From the NCBI RefSeq assembly GCF_018612915.1, contig NZ_JAGGRL010000002.1, forward strand, positions 124,001 to 188,000: DNA of 64,000 nucleotides. Reading direction: 5' to 3'. The position numbers and the translations under genes were made by a program. The notes beneath the pieces are model-generated. The model saw only the letters and a list, made by a program, of their open reading frames with translations, had not been told where the DNA came from and ran no database searches. The stretch's first letter is position 1. Each line of letters begins with the position of its first letter. Positions 26,030-34,147 of this stretch are shown in pieces. The stretch comes from Stenotrophomonas sp. ISL-67 (GTDB lineage Bacteria > Pseudomonadota > Gammaproteobacteria > Xanthomonadales > Xanthomonadaceae).

Positions 26030-26533
26030 TTACCGACAGGCGGCGCCTTCCACCGCCAGCTGCGCGGCAAACATAGGGATCTTCGCGATCTGGCCGGCGG
26101 CGGCCTGCTTCTTCGCTTCTTCCAGGTAGATACGCGACTGCCCTTGGCCGTCAAGCTCCTGCTTCTGCTCCACCGGCAGGCGCCAGACCCGTACCACGGC
26201 CTGCTGTGCGGGACAGGCCGCGCTGGGCACGCGGATCACGTCGTTGAGTTTCCAGCCCTGGGCTTCGCTGGGTTGCGCCTTGTCGTAATCGACAAAGCGG
26301 GCGCGCGGCTGGCACTGCTCGCTGGTGCGGACCACGTTGAGGGCGTAAGGCTGGGCGGCGTCGCCGGTGAACCTGCCTTCCAGACGCGCGCAGGCTTCGG
26401 GAATCTGGCGCAGGGTGTGGGTGACGTTGAGCGCCTGCGCGGCGCCCACTGGGCGCTGGCGTTCGGGGGTTTCGGCGGCGGTGGCGGCAAGAGCGGGAAG
26501 CAGGGCCAGCAGGATGAGGTGGCGGGGGGACAT
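26030..26533 (-). CDS. Exported protein of unknown function
   Basis: The 167-residue protein begins [26 protein letters not shown], a clear cleavable signal peptide, so it is periplasmic or secreted. The mature part has cysteines in [29 protein letters not shown] and EGAACR, an even number that could form two disulfides. It contains the segment [22 protein letters not shown] do not recognise the family. The start at 26533 follows AAGGAGGCCCCGCCC, a strong ribosome site. It stands between convergent pfp and divergent hppA. Confidence 0.75.
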   Translation of the reverse strand: MSPRHLILLALLPALAATAAETPERQRPVGAAQALNVTHTLRQIPEACARLEGRFTGDAAQPYALNVVRTSEQCQPRARFVDYDKAQPSEAQGWKLNDVIRVPSAACPAQQAVVRVWRLPVEQKQELDGQGQSRIYLEEAKKQAAAGQIAKIPMFAAQLAVEGAACR

Positions 26534-26886
26534 GGGCGGGGCCTCCTTGGGGATGCTGGGAGGCTGGCATTGGGTGGATGAATGGTGTGGCAAGGCGCCG
26601 CACGGGTGGTCAGCAGGTTTGCGCCAAGGGCCGATCCGGCCAACGGCCGGGGCTACCGCCTCGTGCGCCTTGCCTTGTGGGCTTCGCTGCGCAATGGGGC
26701 GCAGTGGGTGGTCATGGCCGATGGTTTCACTGCATACTCGGGGGGCGCACCAGGATTGCTGAACAAAGCCACACGCTTGATGACCGGGCACGGTCTGAAC
26801 GGGTTGGTCCATCGTTGCAGCCCGTTGTGCCCCGCGTGGTGAGGTTCATCCGTCGACTGGATGCCATCCATCACCCGGGAGGGGAC
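26534..26886. repeat. 353-nt region between divergent genes, with one SMAG hairpin
   Basis: The region holds the promoters of the exported-protein gene and hppA, though I cannot place either with confidence. An inverted SMAG hairpin at 26636-26656 (CCGGCC-AAC-GGCCGG then GGCTAC) is the same type as those at 4747 and 34018. No gene is supported here; the open frame from 26578 is the non-coding extension of hppA. Confidence 0.7.
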
Positions 26887-28914
26887 ATGCTGGAACGTTA
26901 TGGGCTTTCTCTGGCGCTGTTCTGCGCCATTCTCGCGATTCTCTACGGCATCGTGTCGGCACGCTGGATCCTCCGGCAACCGGCTGGCAATGCCCGCATG
27001 CAGGAAATCGCCGCCGCCATCCAGGAAGGCGCGCGCGCCTACCTCAACCGCCAATACCTCACCATCGGCATCGCCGGAGTGGTGCTGTTCGTGCTCGTCG
27101 GCATCTTCCTCAGCTGGTATACCGCGATCGGCTTTGCGATCGGTGCGGTGCTGTCCGGTGCGGCCGGATACATCGGCATGAACGTGTCGGTACGCGCCAA
27201 CGTGCGCACCGCCGAAGCGGCGCGCAAGGGGCTGAGTGCGGCCATGGACGTGGCATTCCGCGGCGGGGCGATCACCGGCATGCTGGTGGTCGGGCTGGGC
27301 CTGCTGGGCGTGGCCGGCTATTACGCGCTGCTGCTGCGGATGGGGCTGGACACTGCGGCAGCCCTGCACGCGCTGGTCGGGCTGGCGTTCGGTTCCTCGC
27401 TGATCTCGATCTTCGCGCGGCTGGGCGGCGGTATCTTCACCAAGGGCGCCGATGTGGGCGCGGACCTGGTCGGCAAGGTCGAAGCCGGCATTCCCGAAGA
27501 TGACCCGCGCAACCCGGCGGTGATCGCCGACAACGTGGGCGACAACGTGGGCGATTGCGCCGGCATGGCCGCTGACCTGTTCGAAACCTACGCGGTGACG
27601 GTGATCGCCACCATGCTGCTGGGCAGCCTGATGATCGCCGAGGCCGGACGCAACGCGATCCTGTACCCGCTGGTGCTGGGTGGCGTATCGATCATCGCGT
27701 CGATCATCGGCGCGCTGTTCGTCAAGGTGAAGCCGGGCGGCTCGATCATGGGTGCGCTGTACAAGGGCGTGATCGTGTCGGGCGTGCTGGCCGCGATCGC
27801 CTTCTACCCGATCACCCTGCAGCTGATGCCGGACAACGCCCATGGCGCGTTCAACCTGTACATCTGCGCGCTGATCGGACTGGTCCTGACCGGGTTGATC
27901 GTGTGGATCACCGAGTACTACACCGGCACCCAGTACAAGCCGGTGCAGCACGTGGCACAAGCGTCCACCACCGGCCATGGCACCAACATCATCGCCGGGC
28001 TGGGCGTGTCGATGAAGTCGACCGCGTTGCCGGTCATCGCGGTGTGCCTGGCGATCTGGCTGGCGCACCTGCACGGCGGCCTGTATGGCATTGCCATCGC
28101 CGCCACCGCGATGCTGTCGATGGCCGGCATGATCGTGGCGCTGGATGCGTACGGGCCGATCACCGACAACGCCGGCGGCATCGCCGAAATGGCCGAGCTG
28201 CCACCGGAGATCCGCAGCATCACCGACCCGCTGGATGCGGTCGGCAACACCACCAAGGCGGTGACCAAGGGCTACGCGATCGGCTCGGCCGCGCTGGCCG
28301 CACTGGTGCTGTTTGCCGACTACACCCACAACCTGCAGGCCGCCCATCCCGGTGAAGTGTTCGCCTTCGACCTGTCCGACCACACCGTGATCATCGGCCT
28401 GCTGATCGGTGGGCTGATTCCCTACCTGTTCGGCGCGATGGCGATGGAAGCGGTGGGGCGTGCAGCCGGTGCGGTGGTGGAGGAAGTGCGCCGGCAGTTC
28501 CGCGAGATTCCCGGGATCATGCAGGGCACCGGCAAGCCGCAGTACGACCGTGCAGTGGACATGCTGACCCGCTCGGCGATCCGCGAAATGATCGTGCCCT
28601 CGCTGTTGCCGGTCGCGGTACCGGTGGTGGTGGGCCTGCTGCTCGGGCCACGTGCATTGGGCGGGCTGTTGATCGGCACCATCGTGACCGGCCTGTTCGT
28701 GGCGATTTCGATGACCACCGGCGGCGGCGCCTGGGACAATGCCAAGAAGTACATCGAAGATGGCCATTTCGGCGGCAAGGGCAGCGAGGCGCACAAGGCG
28801 GCGGTGACCGGCGATACGGTCGGCGATCCGTACAAGGACACCGCGGGGCCGGCGATCAACCCGCTGATCAAGATCATCAACATCGTGGCGTTGTTGCTGG
28901 TTCCGCTGCTGTAG
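26887..28914 (+). CDS. hppA: K+-independent proton-pumping membrane pyrophosphatase
   Basis: The 675-residue integral membrane enzyme, with about 16 helices, hydrolyses cytosolic PPi and exports H+. PPi- and Mg-binding segments are seen: [54 protein letters not shown] and [37 protein letters not shown] has Lys457 and Thr460, the pair that marks the K+-independent subfamily (K+-dependent enzymes have Ala there). The start at 26887 follows GGGAGGGGAC. It sits near the PPi-dependent phosphofructokinase gene, an arrangement also known in methanotrophs, so glycolytic PPi use and membrane energisation may be balanced here. Confidence 0.96.
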   Translation: MLERYGLSLALFCAILAILYGIVSARWILRQPAGNARMQEIAAAIQEGARAYLNRQYLTIGIAGVVLFVLVGIFLSWYTAIGFAIGAVLSGAAGYIGMNVSVRANVRTAEAARKGLSAAMDVAFRGGAITGMLVVGLGLLGVAGYYALLLRMGLDTAAALHALVGLAFGSSLISIFARLGGGIFTKGADVGADLVGKVEAGIPEDDPRNPAVIADNVGDNVGDCAGMAADLFETYAVTVIATMLLGSLMIAEAGRNAILYPLVLGGVSIIASIIGALFVKVKPGGSIMGALYKGVIVSGVLAAIAFYPITLQLMPDNAHGAFNLYICALIGLVLTGLIVWITEYYTGTQYKPVQHVAQASTTGHGTNIIAGLGVSMKSTALPVIAVCLAIWLAHLHGGLYGIAIAATAMLSMAGMIVALDAYGPITDNAGGIAEMAELPPEIRSITDPLDAVGNTTKAVTKGYAIGSAALAALVLFADYTHNLQAAHPGEVFAFDLSDHTVIIGLLIGGLIPYLFGAMAMEAVGRAAGAVVEEVRRQFREIPGIMQGTGKPQYDRAVDMLTRSAIREMIVPSLLPVAVPVVVGLLLGPRALGGLLIGTIVTGLFVAISMTTGGGAWDNAKKYIEDGHFGGKGSEAHKAAVTGDTVGDPYKDTAGPAINPLIKIINIVALLLVPLL

Positions 28915-28922
28915 GACGTATC

Positions 28923-28953
28923 AGGTGCACCCGACCAACGGTCGGGTGCACCT
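28923..28953 (+). terminator. Perfect 14-bp hairpin after hppA
   Basis: AGGTGCACCCGACC-AAC-GGTCGGGTGCACCT is a perfect 14-bp stem 9 nt after the hppA stop. It lacks a T-run but lies between convergent genes and has GTAG just after it (28956), so it may be a SMAG-type repeat that also ends transcription. Confidence 0.65.
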
Positions 28954-28987
28954 CGTAGCGCCGCGCCCTGCGTGGCTGCACCGCACG

Positions 28988-29656
28988 TCAAGCGTGCGGG
29001 CGACGCACCGCGCGGACCTTGCCGCTGCGCCCGCCACCGGCGTAGAACAACCCTGCACCGTCTGCCTCCAGCCCGCTGACATGCATGCCTGCGGGCATGC
29101 GCAACTGTTCCAGTACCTGCCCGCTGCCAGCATCCACACGGCGGATGTCGCTGCGTTCGCCATCGTCGGTGCCATGCCAGAGCTGGCCATCCACCCAGGT
29201 CACGCCGGTGACGAAGCGGTCCGATTCGATCGTGCGCAGCACCTTGCCCGTGGCTGGATCGACCTGGTGGATGCGGCGTTCGCGGTACTGCCCCACCCAC
29301 AGGCTGCCCTCGGCCCAGGCCATGCCCGAATCGGTGCCGCCACCCGGCGCGGGAATCGAAGCCAGCACCTGGCCGGTGTGCGGGTCGATCTTGTCGATGC
29401 GTGCTTCGGCGATCTGGTACAGATGGGTGCCGTCGAATGCCGTGCCCGCATCGCAGGGCACGGCCAGCGTGCGAACCGGTTTGCCGCTGTCCGGTTCCAA
29501 GGCGAGCAGCGCCGTGCCGGTGGCGGCCCAGACATGCGTGCCATCGAAGCTGACGCCGTGGATGCAGTCGGCACCCTCGAACGGGCCGTATTCGCGCGCC
29601 ACTTCGGCGTCGCGCACGCGCGGGGCAGTGGCAGGGCTCAGCGTTTCAATATTCAT
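28988..29656 (-). CDS. Beta-propeller protein, glutamine-cyclotransferase/NHL-like
   Basis: The 222-residue protein is made of repeated blades of about 40 residues: GVSFDGTHVWAATGTALLALEPDSGKPV, GTAFDGTHLYQIAEARIDKIDPHTGQVL, GMAWAEGSLWVGQYRERRIHQVDPATGKVL, GVTWVDGQLWHGTDDG. Each has the pattern hydrophobic-D/G-LWV...I..IDP.TG. There is no signal peptide from the chosen start MNIETLSP, so it is probably cytosolic. The in-frame ATG at 29695 would overlap the ribosome-site region. It is just downstream of a winged-helix regulator, 44 nt away and probably in one transcript. The substrate is unknown. Confidence 0.75.
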   Translation of the reverse strand: MNIETLSPATAPRVRDAEVAREYGPFEGADCIHGVSFDGTHVWAATGTALLALEPDSGKPVRTLAVPCDAGTAFDGTHLYQIAEARIDKIDPHTGQVLASIPAPGGGTDSGMAWAEGSLWVGQYRERRIHQVDPATGKVLRTIESDRFVTGVTWVDGQLWHGTDDGERSDIRRVDAGSGQVLEQLRMPAGMHVSGLEADGAGLFYAGGGRSGKVRAVRRPHA

Positions 29657-29700
29657 TGCAGCGTCTCCTGGCACATCGGAAGGGGTGCCTGCCAACCACC

Positions 29701-30924
29701 CTAGTCGCCCGGCAGCGAGGCGGGGAGTAACAAGATCGTCGTGAATCCGGACAGCGGTGCGGCCAGCCAGCGCTGCGTGCGCCCACGCCCGGTTGCACGC
29801 ACCTGGCCGGTGCTTTCAAGCGACGCCAGCGCGCGCTGCACCGTGCGCTGGCTGGCGCCCAGCGCCAGGGCCAGGGCCGAGCTGGACCAGGCCGCCCCAT
29901 CGCCCAACAGCGCAGCGACAGCGCCCGGCTCCCCCTCGATCGGTGGCATCAGTACCGCAACCTCGTTGCCGGGCGCTGCCACCAGCCGATAGCCGCCAGT
30001 GGTCGCTTCGACCTGAAGCAGCCCCTGCACCGCGACGCGGACACGCCCGATTTCCACGCGCAGCCGCGCGCGGTGGGTGTGGTCGCCATCACGTGTGCGG
30101 AATACATCGGCAATCAATACCTCGCGTTCGACATCCCCGGGCCACGCCTGCCCCAACGCACGCAGCAATGCGAACAGCAGCGGCCGCCGTGCCAGTGGCC
30201 GCCAGCGGCCGCCCACCCACACGCCGCGCCGGCAGCCGTCGACCACGCAGGCCGATGAGGCAAGCAGATGTTGCACTGAATGCAGATCCAGCAGGCGGTC
30301 AGCACTGTTGCGCGCGACCCGACGCGCTGCCGGCTGCGTGAGGTGGGTGCGTGCCTGCGCGACTTCCGCCTGCAATGTTGTGATGCCCGACGCCTGCGCG
30401 GCGGCGGTCGCCGCTTCCAGCGCTGCCGCTGCCTGCGGCACCTGCAGCGCACGTGCAGCCAAGGCGGCTTCGGTCAGGCCGGCCATGGCTGCCAGGGCCG
30501 GCGTCAGCACCTTCGACTGCAGCTGCGCCAAGGCCGCTTCGGCTTCCTTCCGCCGCCCAAGCAACAACCATCGGCGGGCCAGGATCAACCATGCCTGCAG
30601 CGCATTGTGGGGATCGGCACGGGCCTCGAGGGCACGGGCTGCGGCCAGCAGCGGCGCGGGGCTGCCAGCCAGATCACGCAGCGCCAGTCCTACTTCCGCC
30701 TCGGCGACGACACAGCGCGCCCGGGCCTGCACCTCGTCGGTACCGAAACCGCGCCAGGCCAGACGCAGCAGCTCCCGGCCCCGTTCCAGCTCGCCCAGCT
30801 GGGCCATGGCGACACCGCGCAGTGCCAGTGCCGGCGGATCACTGCGCAGGGCCACATGGCCCAACGCAGTCAGCACATCGCCTGCGGCGAGGGCACGAGC
30901 GGCGGCGGCAAGCAGGGAGTCCAT
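29701..30924 (-). CDS. Transcriptional regulator with helical-repeat N-terminus and two winged-helix-like parts
   Basis: The 407-residue protein has a TPR-like N-terminal half rich in Ala/Leu helices (about residues 1-200). Residues 225-320 then resemble an OmpR-type winged helix (RPLLFALLRALGQAWPGDVEREVLIADVF, ending VEATTGGYRLVAAPG). A final helix-turn-helix follows at about 345-385 (SSSALALALGASQRTVQRALASLESTGQVRATGRGRTQRW). It is the first gene of a probable two-gene unit with the beta-propeller gene. I do not know a characterised orthologue; an activator of the propeller gene is a reasonable guess. Confidence 0.7.
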   Translation of the reverse strand: MDSLLAAAARALAAGDVLTALGHVALRSDPPALALRGVAMAQLGELERGRELLRLAWRGFGTDEVQARARCVVAEAEVGLALRDLAGSPAPLLAAARALEARADPHNALQAWLILARRWLLLGRRKEAEAALAQLQSKVLTPALAAMAGLTEAALAARALQVPQAAAALEAATAAAQASGITTLQAEVAQARTHLTQPAARRVARNSADRLLDLHSVQHLLASSACVVDGCRRGVWVGGRWRPLARRPLLFALLRALGQAWPGDVEREVLIADVFRTRDGDHTHRARLRVEIGRVRVAVQGLLQVEATTGGYRLVAAPGNEVAVLMPPIEGEPGAVAALLGDGAAWSSSALALALGASQRTVQRALASLESTGQVRATGRGRTQRWLAAPLSGFTTILLLPASLPGD

Positions 30925-30933
30925 GCGTGCAGG

Positions 30934-31440
30934 CTAGCGCAGGCAGTCTCCCAGCGCCTCGAACAGGGTCTCCCCCGTGCCGGGAAGACGCTGGAACAGC
31001 GGTTGCGGCCCCTCCATTGCCGCCAACAACGCCGCTACGGTGGTTCCGCCCCCGATCGGGAAATGGCACAGCCAGGTCGGTTGCTGCCGCTGCAGCGCCC
31101 CGGTCGCCGGATCGACCCGCAGCTCGCTGGCGGCAAATGCCCACCCGCAGACGTTGACCCTGCCAGTAGCCCGCTCGACCGAACAGCGCAGCTTCAACGG
31201 TTGGTAGTCGGTGTACTCACCTTCGCAGAAGGTGTCGGGACAGACGTCGTCGAACCCGGCTTCGAGGCGGTGGCGCAGGTCCCGGAACGCGGACCAGTTC
31301 GCCTGCGGCGTGGGGTAATCGACCAGGTCGACGTGCAAGGGCGGAACACCCGCTGCGGCGCGCGCCACCGAGGCAGGGAGCAGGAACAGCAGCGCGGCGG
31401 ACAGCAGGGAACACCGGATCAGAAAGGGAATGACAGGCAT
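30934..31440 (-). CDS. Exported cysteine-rich protein, member 1 of a tandem pair
   Basis: The 168-residue precursor has a signal peptide (PFLIRCSLLSAALLFLLPASVARA). The mature part has six cysteines: DDVCPDTFCEGEYTDYQPLKLRCSV, VNVCGWAFAASELRVDP, TWLCHFPI and EALGDCLR at the very end. The next gene upstream encodes a clear paralogue with the same cysteine spacing and the same closing motif (LPG...LFE.L..CL). A strong ribosome site GAGGAGAACCACC precedes the ATG. I recognise no characterised family; the even number of cysteines suggests three disulfides in the periplasm or outside. Confidence 0.8.
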   Translation of the reverse strand: MPVIPFLIRCSLLSAALLFLLPASVARAAAGVPPLHVDLVDYPTPQANWSAFRDLRHRLEAGFDDVCPDTFCEGEYTDYQPLKLRCSVERATGRVNVCGWAFAASELRVDPATGALQRQQPTWLCHFPIGGGTTVAALLAAMEGPQPLFQRLPGTGETLFEALGDCLR

Positions 31441-31472
31441 GGTGGTTCTCCTCGGGTCAGGGCATCAGGGCA

Positions 31473-31997
31473 TCAGGGCAGGCAGCGGCGCAGCACGTCG
31501 AACAGCGACTGCGACGAACCGGGCAGGTGGTTGAACAGGTAGCCGGAGCTGTCCGGCTGCAGCGTGGTCATGGCGGAGAGGAACGCCGCCACCGGCAATC
31601 CCGACGGCAACGGCACCGGGCAGTACCACTGGCTGAGCTCGGTGGTGATCGCTCCGTTGCCGGGGTGCACCCGACTCTGGCTGGCGACCACGGCAAACCG
31701 ACAGGCCTGGATCTGGTCCTGGCGGGTATCGACCACGCAGTTCAGGCGCAGCGGGCGGTAGTTGTCGAACGCGCCGGCGCAGAAGGCATCGGGGCAGGCA
31801 TCGGTGAATTCGCTGGCCAGCCACCGGTTCAGGTCCTGGTAGGCGGAGTCGTCAGCGGGCTCGCCGGGGTCGAGGCGCTCGGCCAGGTCAATGTAACGCG
31901 GCGGGCTGGCAGCGACCGGGCCGGCAACGGACAACGCCAACAGGATCAGGGTTGCCAAGGGCATCGACAGGTGGCGGGAAGGCAGGGAAAAGGTCAT
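31473..31997 (-). CDS. Exported cysteine-rich protein, member 2 of a tandem pair
   Basis: The 174-residue precursor has a signal peptide (MPLATLILLALSVAGPVAAS) behind a short n-region. Six mature cysteines match its neighbour: TDACPDAFCAGAFDNYRPLRLNCVV, IQACRFAVVASQSRVHP, SQWYCPVPLP and DVLRRCLP at the end. The two genes are 32 nt apart in one orientation, with start sites behind GGAG (here) and GAGGAGA (member 1), so they form an operon that arose by duplication. An upstream ATG at 32024 is a weaker start. The function is unknown. Confidence 0.8.
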   Translation of the reverse strand: MTFSLPSRHLSMPLATLILLALSVAGPVAASPPRYIDLAERLDPGEPADDSAYQDLNRWLASEFTDACPDAFCAGAFDNYRPLRLNCVVDTRQDQIQACRFAVVASQSRVHPGNGAITTELSQWYCPVPLPSGLPVAAFLSAMTTLQPDSSGYLFNHLPGSSQSLFDVLRRCLP

Positions 31998-32182
31998 GGG
32001 CGGACTCCGTGAAGGGAGTTCCACCGTGCGCCTGCGCGCGCGCCGGCGGGATCAGGTGGGTGCGCAGGCGCAGGTCGGTGATCTCCACTGCGGCCGGTCG
32101 GATACCCCCCACCCTGCACGTTGGCCGGCAAAGGCATAAAATGGGAGGTCTTATCGCGCCATCCCCCCTCTCGGAGCACACC

Positions 32183-32719
32183 ATGGGTCTGGAACTCGTC
32201 TCGCCCGGCAAGAACCCGCCGGAAGAAATCAACGTCATCATCGAGATCCCGAAGGACTCGGAGCCGGTCAAGTACGAAGTGGACAAGGAAACCGGCGCGA
32301 TCTTCGTCGACCGCATCCTTTCCACCCCGATGCGCTACCCGTGCAACTACGGCTACGTGCCGAGCACCCTGTGCGGCGACGGCGATCCGGCCGACGTGCT
32401 GGTCGTGCTGCCGCTGCCGCTGGTGCCGGGCTCGGTGGTGCGCTGCCGTCCGGTGGGCGTGCTGAAGATGAGCGACGAGGCAGGCGGCGACGAGAAGATC
32501 CTGGCCGTGCCGATCTCCAAGGTGTTCAGCGGCTACGCGCACGTGGAAGACATCGAACAGGTGTCCAAGCACTGGCTGGAGCGCATCGGCCACTTCTTCG
32601 AGCACTACAAGGACCTGGAGAAGGGCAAGTGGGTCAAGCTCGACGGCTGGGGCGGCGCCGCTGAAGCCAAGCAGATCCTGGTGGAAGCGCACCAGCGCTA
32701 CCTGTCCAGCAACAGCTGA
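32183..32719 (+). CDS. ppa: Inorganic pyrophosphatase (family I)
   Basis: The 178-residue cytosolic enzyme hydrolyses PPi to phosphate. The family I signature is complete: EINVIIEIPKDSEPVKYEVDKETG, FVDRILSTPMRYPCNYGYVP, GDGDPADVLVVLPLPLVPGS (three metal-binding Asp), DEAGGDEKILAVP and HFFEHYKDLEKGKWVKLDGW. Bacterial hexameric enzymes are of this length. The start at 32183 follows CTCGGAGCACACC. It lies in the same neighbourhood as the PPi-dependent phosphofructokinase and the membrane pyrophosphatase, and competes with both for PPi. Confidence 0.97.
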   Translation: MGLELVSPGKNPPEEINVIIEIPKDSEPVKYEVDKETGAIFVDRILSTPMRYPCNYGYVPSTLCGDGDPADVLVVLPLPLVPGSVVRCRPVGVLKMSDEAGGDEKILAVPISKVFSGYAHVEDIEQVSKHWLERIGHFFEHYKDLEKGKWVKLDGWGGAAEAKQILVEAHQRYLSSNS

Positions 32720-32831
32720 GGCTGAATGACCACCGCTCCGGCGCCCAGCGGCGGAGCGATGGCCATCACGTTTTTACAATGAGGCCCATCACTGTTTGGG
32801 CCGAATTGGGTACATTGCGACTTCTACACCG

Positions 32832-32853
32832 TCCACGGTGCATTCCACCGTGG
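32832..32853 (+). promoter_or_regulatory. Hairpin in the 5' leader of the HDOD gene
   Basis: CCACGGTG-CATTC-CACCGTGG, a perfect 8-bp stem, ends about 20 nt before the GTG start of the HDOD gene and about 8 nt before its GGGGAC ribosome site. It may affect translation or message stability. Upstream, CGCTCCG...CGGAGCG at about 32734-32758 is a hairpin that could end the ppa transcript. Confidence 0.4.
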
Positions 32854-32872
32854 TCACCCAGGGGACTGTGTC

Positions 32873-33994
32873 GTGCGTATTCTGCTAGTTGGGGACGAAG
32901 CCAGCCTGTCGGCTGAGCTGTTGGAATTCATTGCCGATCTTGGGGAAGAGTGGCAGCCGTTGACGGCCGCCGATGGCCAGACGGCCATGAGCATCGTGGC
33001 GGCTTCGCCGGTCGATGCGGTCATTGCCTGCCCCACCCTGCCCGATCTGACCGCGACCACGCTGCTGGGCCAGATCCGGACGCTGCGCCCGGAGACGATC
33101 CGCATCGCGCTGGTCGAAGCGCCGCAGGGCAACCGGCCGCCGCCGGCCCGCCTGATCGGCGTGGCCCACCGTTTCCTGCCGTTGCCGCTGGCCCCCGAAG
33201 TGCTGCTGGAAGCGCTGACCAGCCTCGAAGAGCTGCGCGAACTGCTCGACAGCGAGCGCCTGCGCAGCGCCATTGGCCGCATCGAGAAGCTGCCCTCGCC
33301 GCCGCACCTGTACCTGAGCCTGACCCAGGCGCTGGAGCACGACGACGACACCGACACGGCCGACGTGGCCAAGCTGGTTTCGGCCGACCCGGCGATTGCA
33401 GCCAAGGTGCTGCAGTTGTCCAATTCGGCCTTCTTCAACAGCGGCCGGACCATTTCCGACCTGCGCAGCGCGGTGACGCGGCTGGGCCTGGCCACGCTGC
33501 GCGACCTGGTGCTGGCCAGCGAAGTGTTTTCGGCGTCGGCGTTGTCCGGTGCCGAGCGCAACGCGTTGCAGCAACGTGCGCTGATGGCGTCGCGGCTGGC
33601 CGCCAAGCTGCTGCCGGAATCGAGCGCCGAACTGGGCGCGACCGCCGCGCTGCTGGCCGATATCGGCCTGCTGCTGCCGGGCGTGCGCAACGAACGCAGC
33701 GAGCCGGCCAACGATGCCGACCCGCGCCCGGGCCACAGCGAAGCCGGTGCCTACCTGCTGGGCCTGTGGGGCCTGCCGATGCCGATCATCGAAGCGGTTG
33801 CGTTCCACCTGCAGCCGCAGCGTTCGAACACGCGCAGCTTCTGGGTGACGGGCGCGGTGCACGTGGCGCTGGCGCTGGTCAACGGCGACCCGGTGGACGA
33901 GGAATACCTGCAGCGTGCAGGCGTGCTGGCCAAGCTGCCGCAGTGGCGCGACCACGCCAATGGTTTGATGGGGTTGGCTGCGGCTGACGCCTGA
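32873..33994 (+). CDS. HDOD-domain protein with degenerate receiver domain
   Basis: The 373-residue protein starts at GTG 32873. Residues 1-120 have a receiver-like fold (MRILLVGDEASLSAELLEFI), but the phospho-acceptor Asp is missing (DAVIACPTLPDL in place of DxxxxD) and the conserved Lys is a Pro (HRFLPLPLAPE). It therefore probably cannot be phosphorylated. Residues 140-345 are an HDOD domain (IEKLPSPPHLYLSLTQAL, LVSADPAIAAKVLQLSNSAFFN, SAVTRLGLATLRDLVLASEVF), a non-catalytic relative of HD phosphohydrolases used as a signalling scaffold. Members in Xanthomonas affect regulation of virulence and motility. It stands alone before a terminator. Confidence 0.9.
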   Translation: MRILLVGDEASLSAELLEFIADLGEEWQPLTAADGQTAMSIVAASPVDAVIACPTLPDLTATTLLGQIRTLRPETIRIALVEAPQGNRPPPARLIGVAHRFLPLPLAPEVLLEALTSLEELRELLDSERLRSAIGRIEKLPSPPHLYLSLTQALEHDDDTDTADVAKLVSADPAIAAKVLQLSNSAFFNSGRTISDLRSAVTRLGLATLRDLVLASEVFSASALSGAERNALQQRALMASRLAAKLLPESSAELGATAALLADIGLLLPGVRNERSEPANDADPRPGHSEAGAYLLGLWGLPMPIIEAVAFHLQPQRSNTRSFWVTGAVHVALALVNGDPVDEEYLQRAGVLAKLPQWRDHANGLMGLAAADA

Positions 33995-34017
33995 TTCCTT
34001 TTTACGGAAAGTCAAAA

Positions 34018-34072
34018 GCCGGCCAACGGCCGGCGCTACCGAAAAAGCCGACCTGCAAGGTCGGCTTTTTTT
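34018..34072 (+). terminator. SMAG hairpin followed by Rho-independent terminator of the HDOD gene
   Basis: First comes an inverted SMAG hairpin at 34018-34039 (GCCGGCC-AAC-GGCCGGCGCTAC). Then at 34042-34072 AAAAAGCCGACCT-GCAA-GGTCGGC is followed by TTTTTTT, a textbook terminator for the plus-strand HDOD transcript. Confidence 0.9.
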
Positions 34073-34092
34073 CTTTGCCCGAAGGGCAAAGA

Positions 34093-34122
34093 AGAAGGGC
34101 GGGCCTTGCGGCCCGCCCTTCT
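34093..34122 (-). terminator. Terminator hairpin for the TonB-dependent receptor gene
   Basis: AGAAGGGCGGGCC-TTGC-GGCCCGCCCTTCT is a perfect 13-bp stem 25 nt beyond the receptor stop on the minus strand. On that strand it is followed by TCTTCTTTG, a weak T-rich tract, consistent with termination of the receptor message. Confidence 0.75.
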
Positions 34123-34147
34123 CTTATCGCACCAGCGTTCCGATGGA

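Noticed and set aside
28957-28985. Additional SMAG hairpin starting at GTAG 28956
   Set aside because: The following arms pair poorly, so only the perfect hairpin at 28923-28953 is reported.
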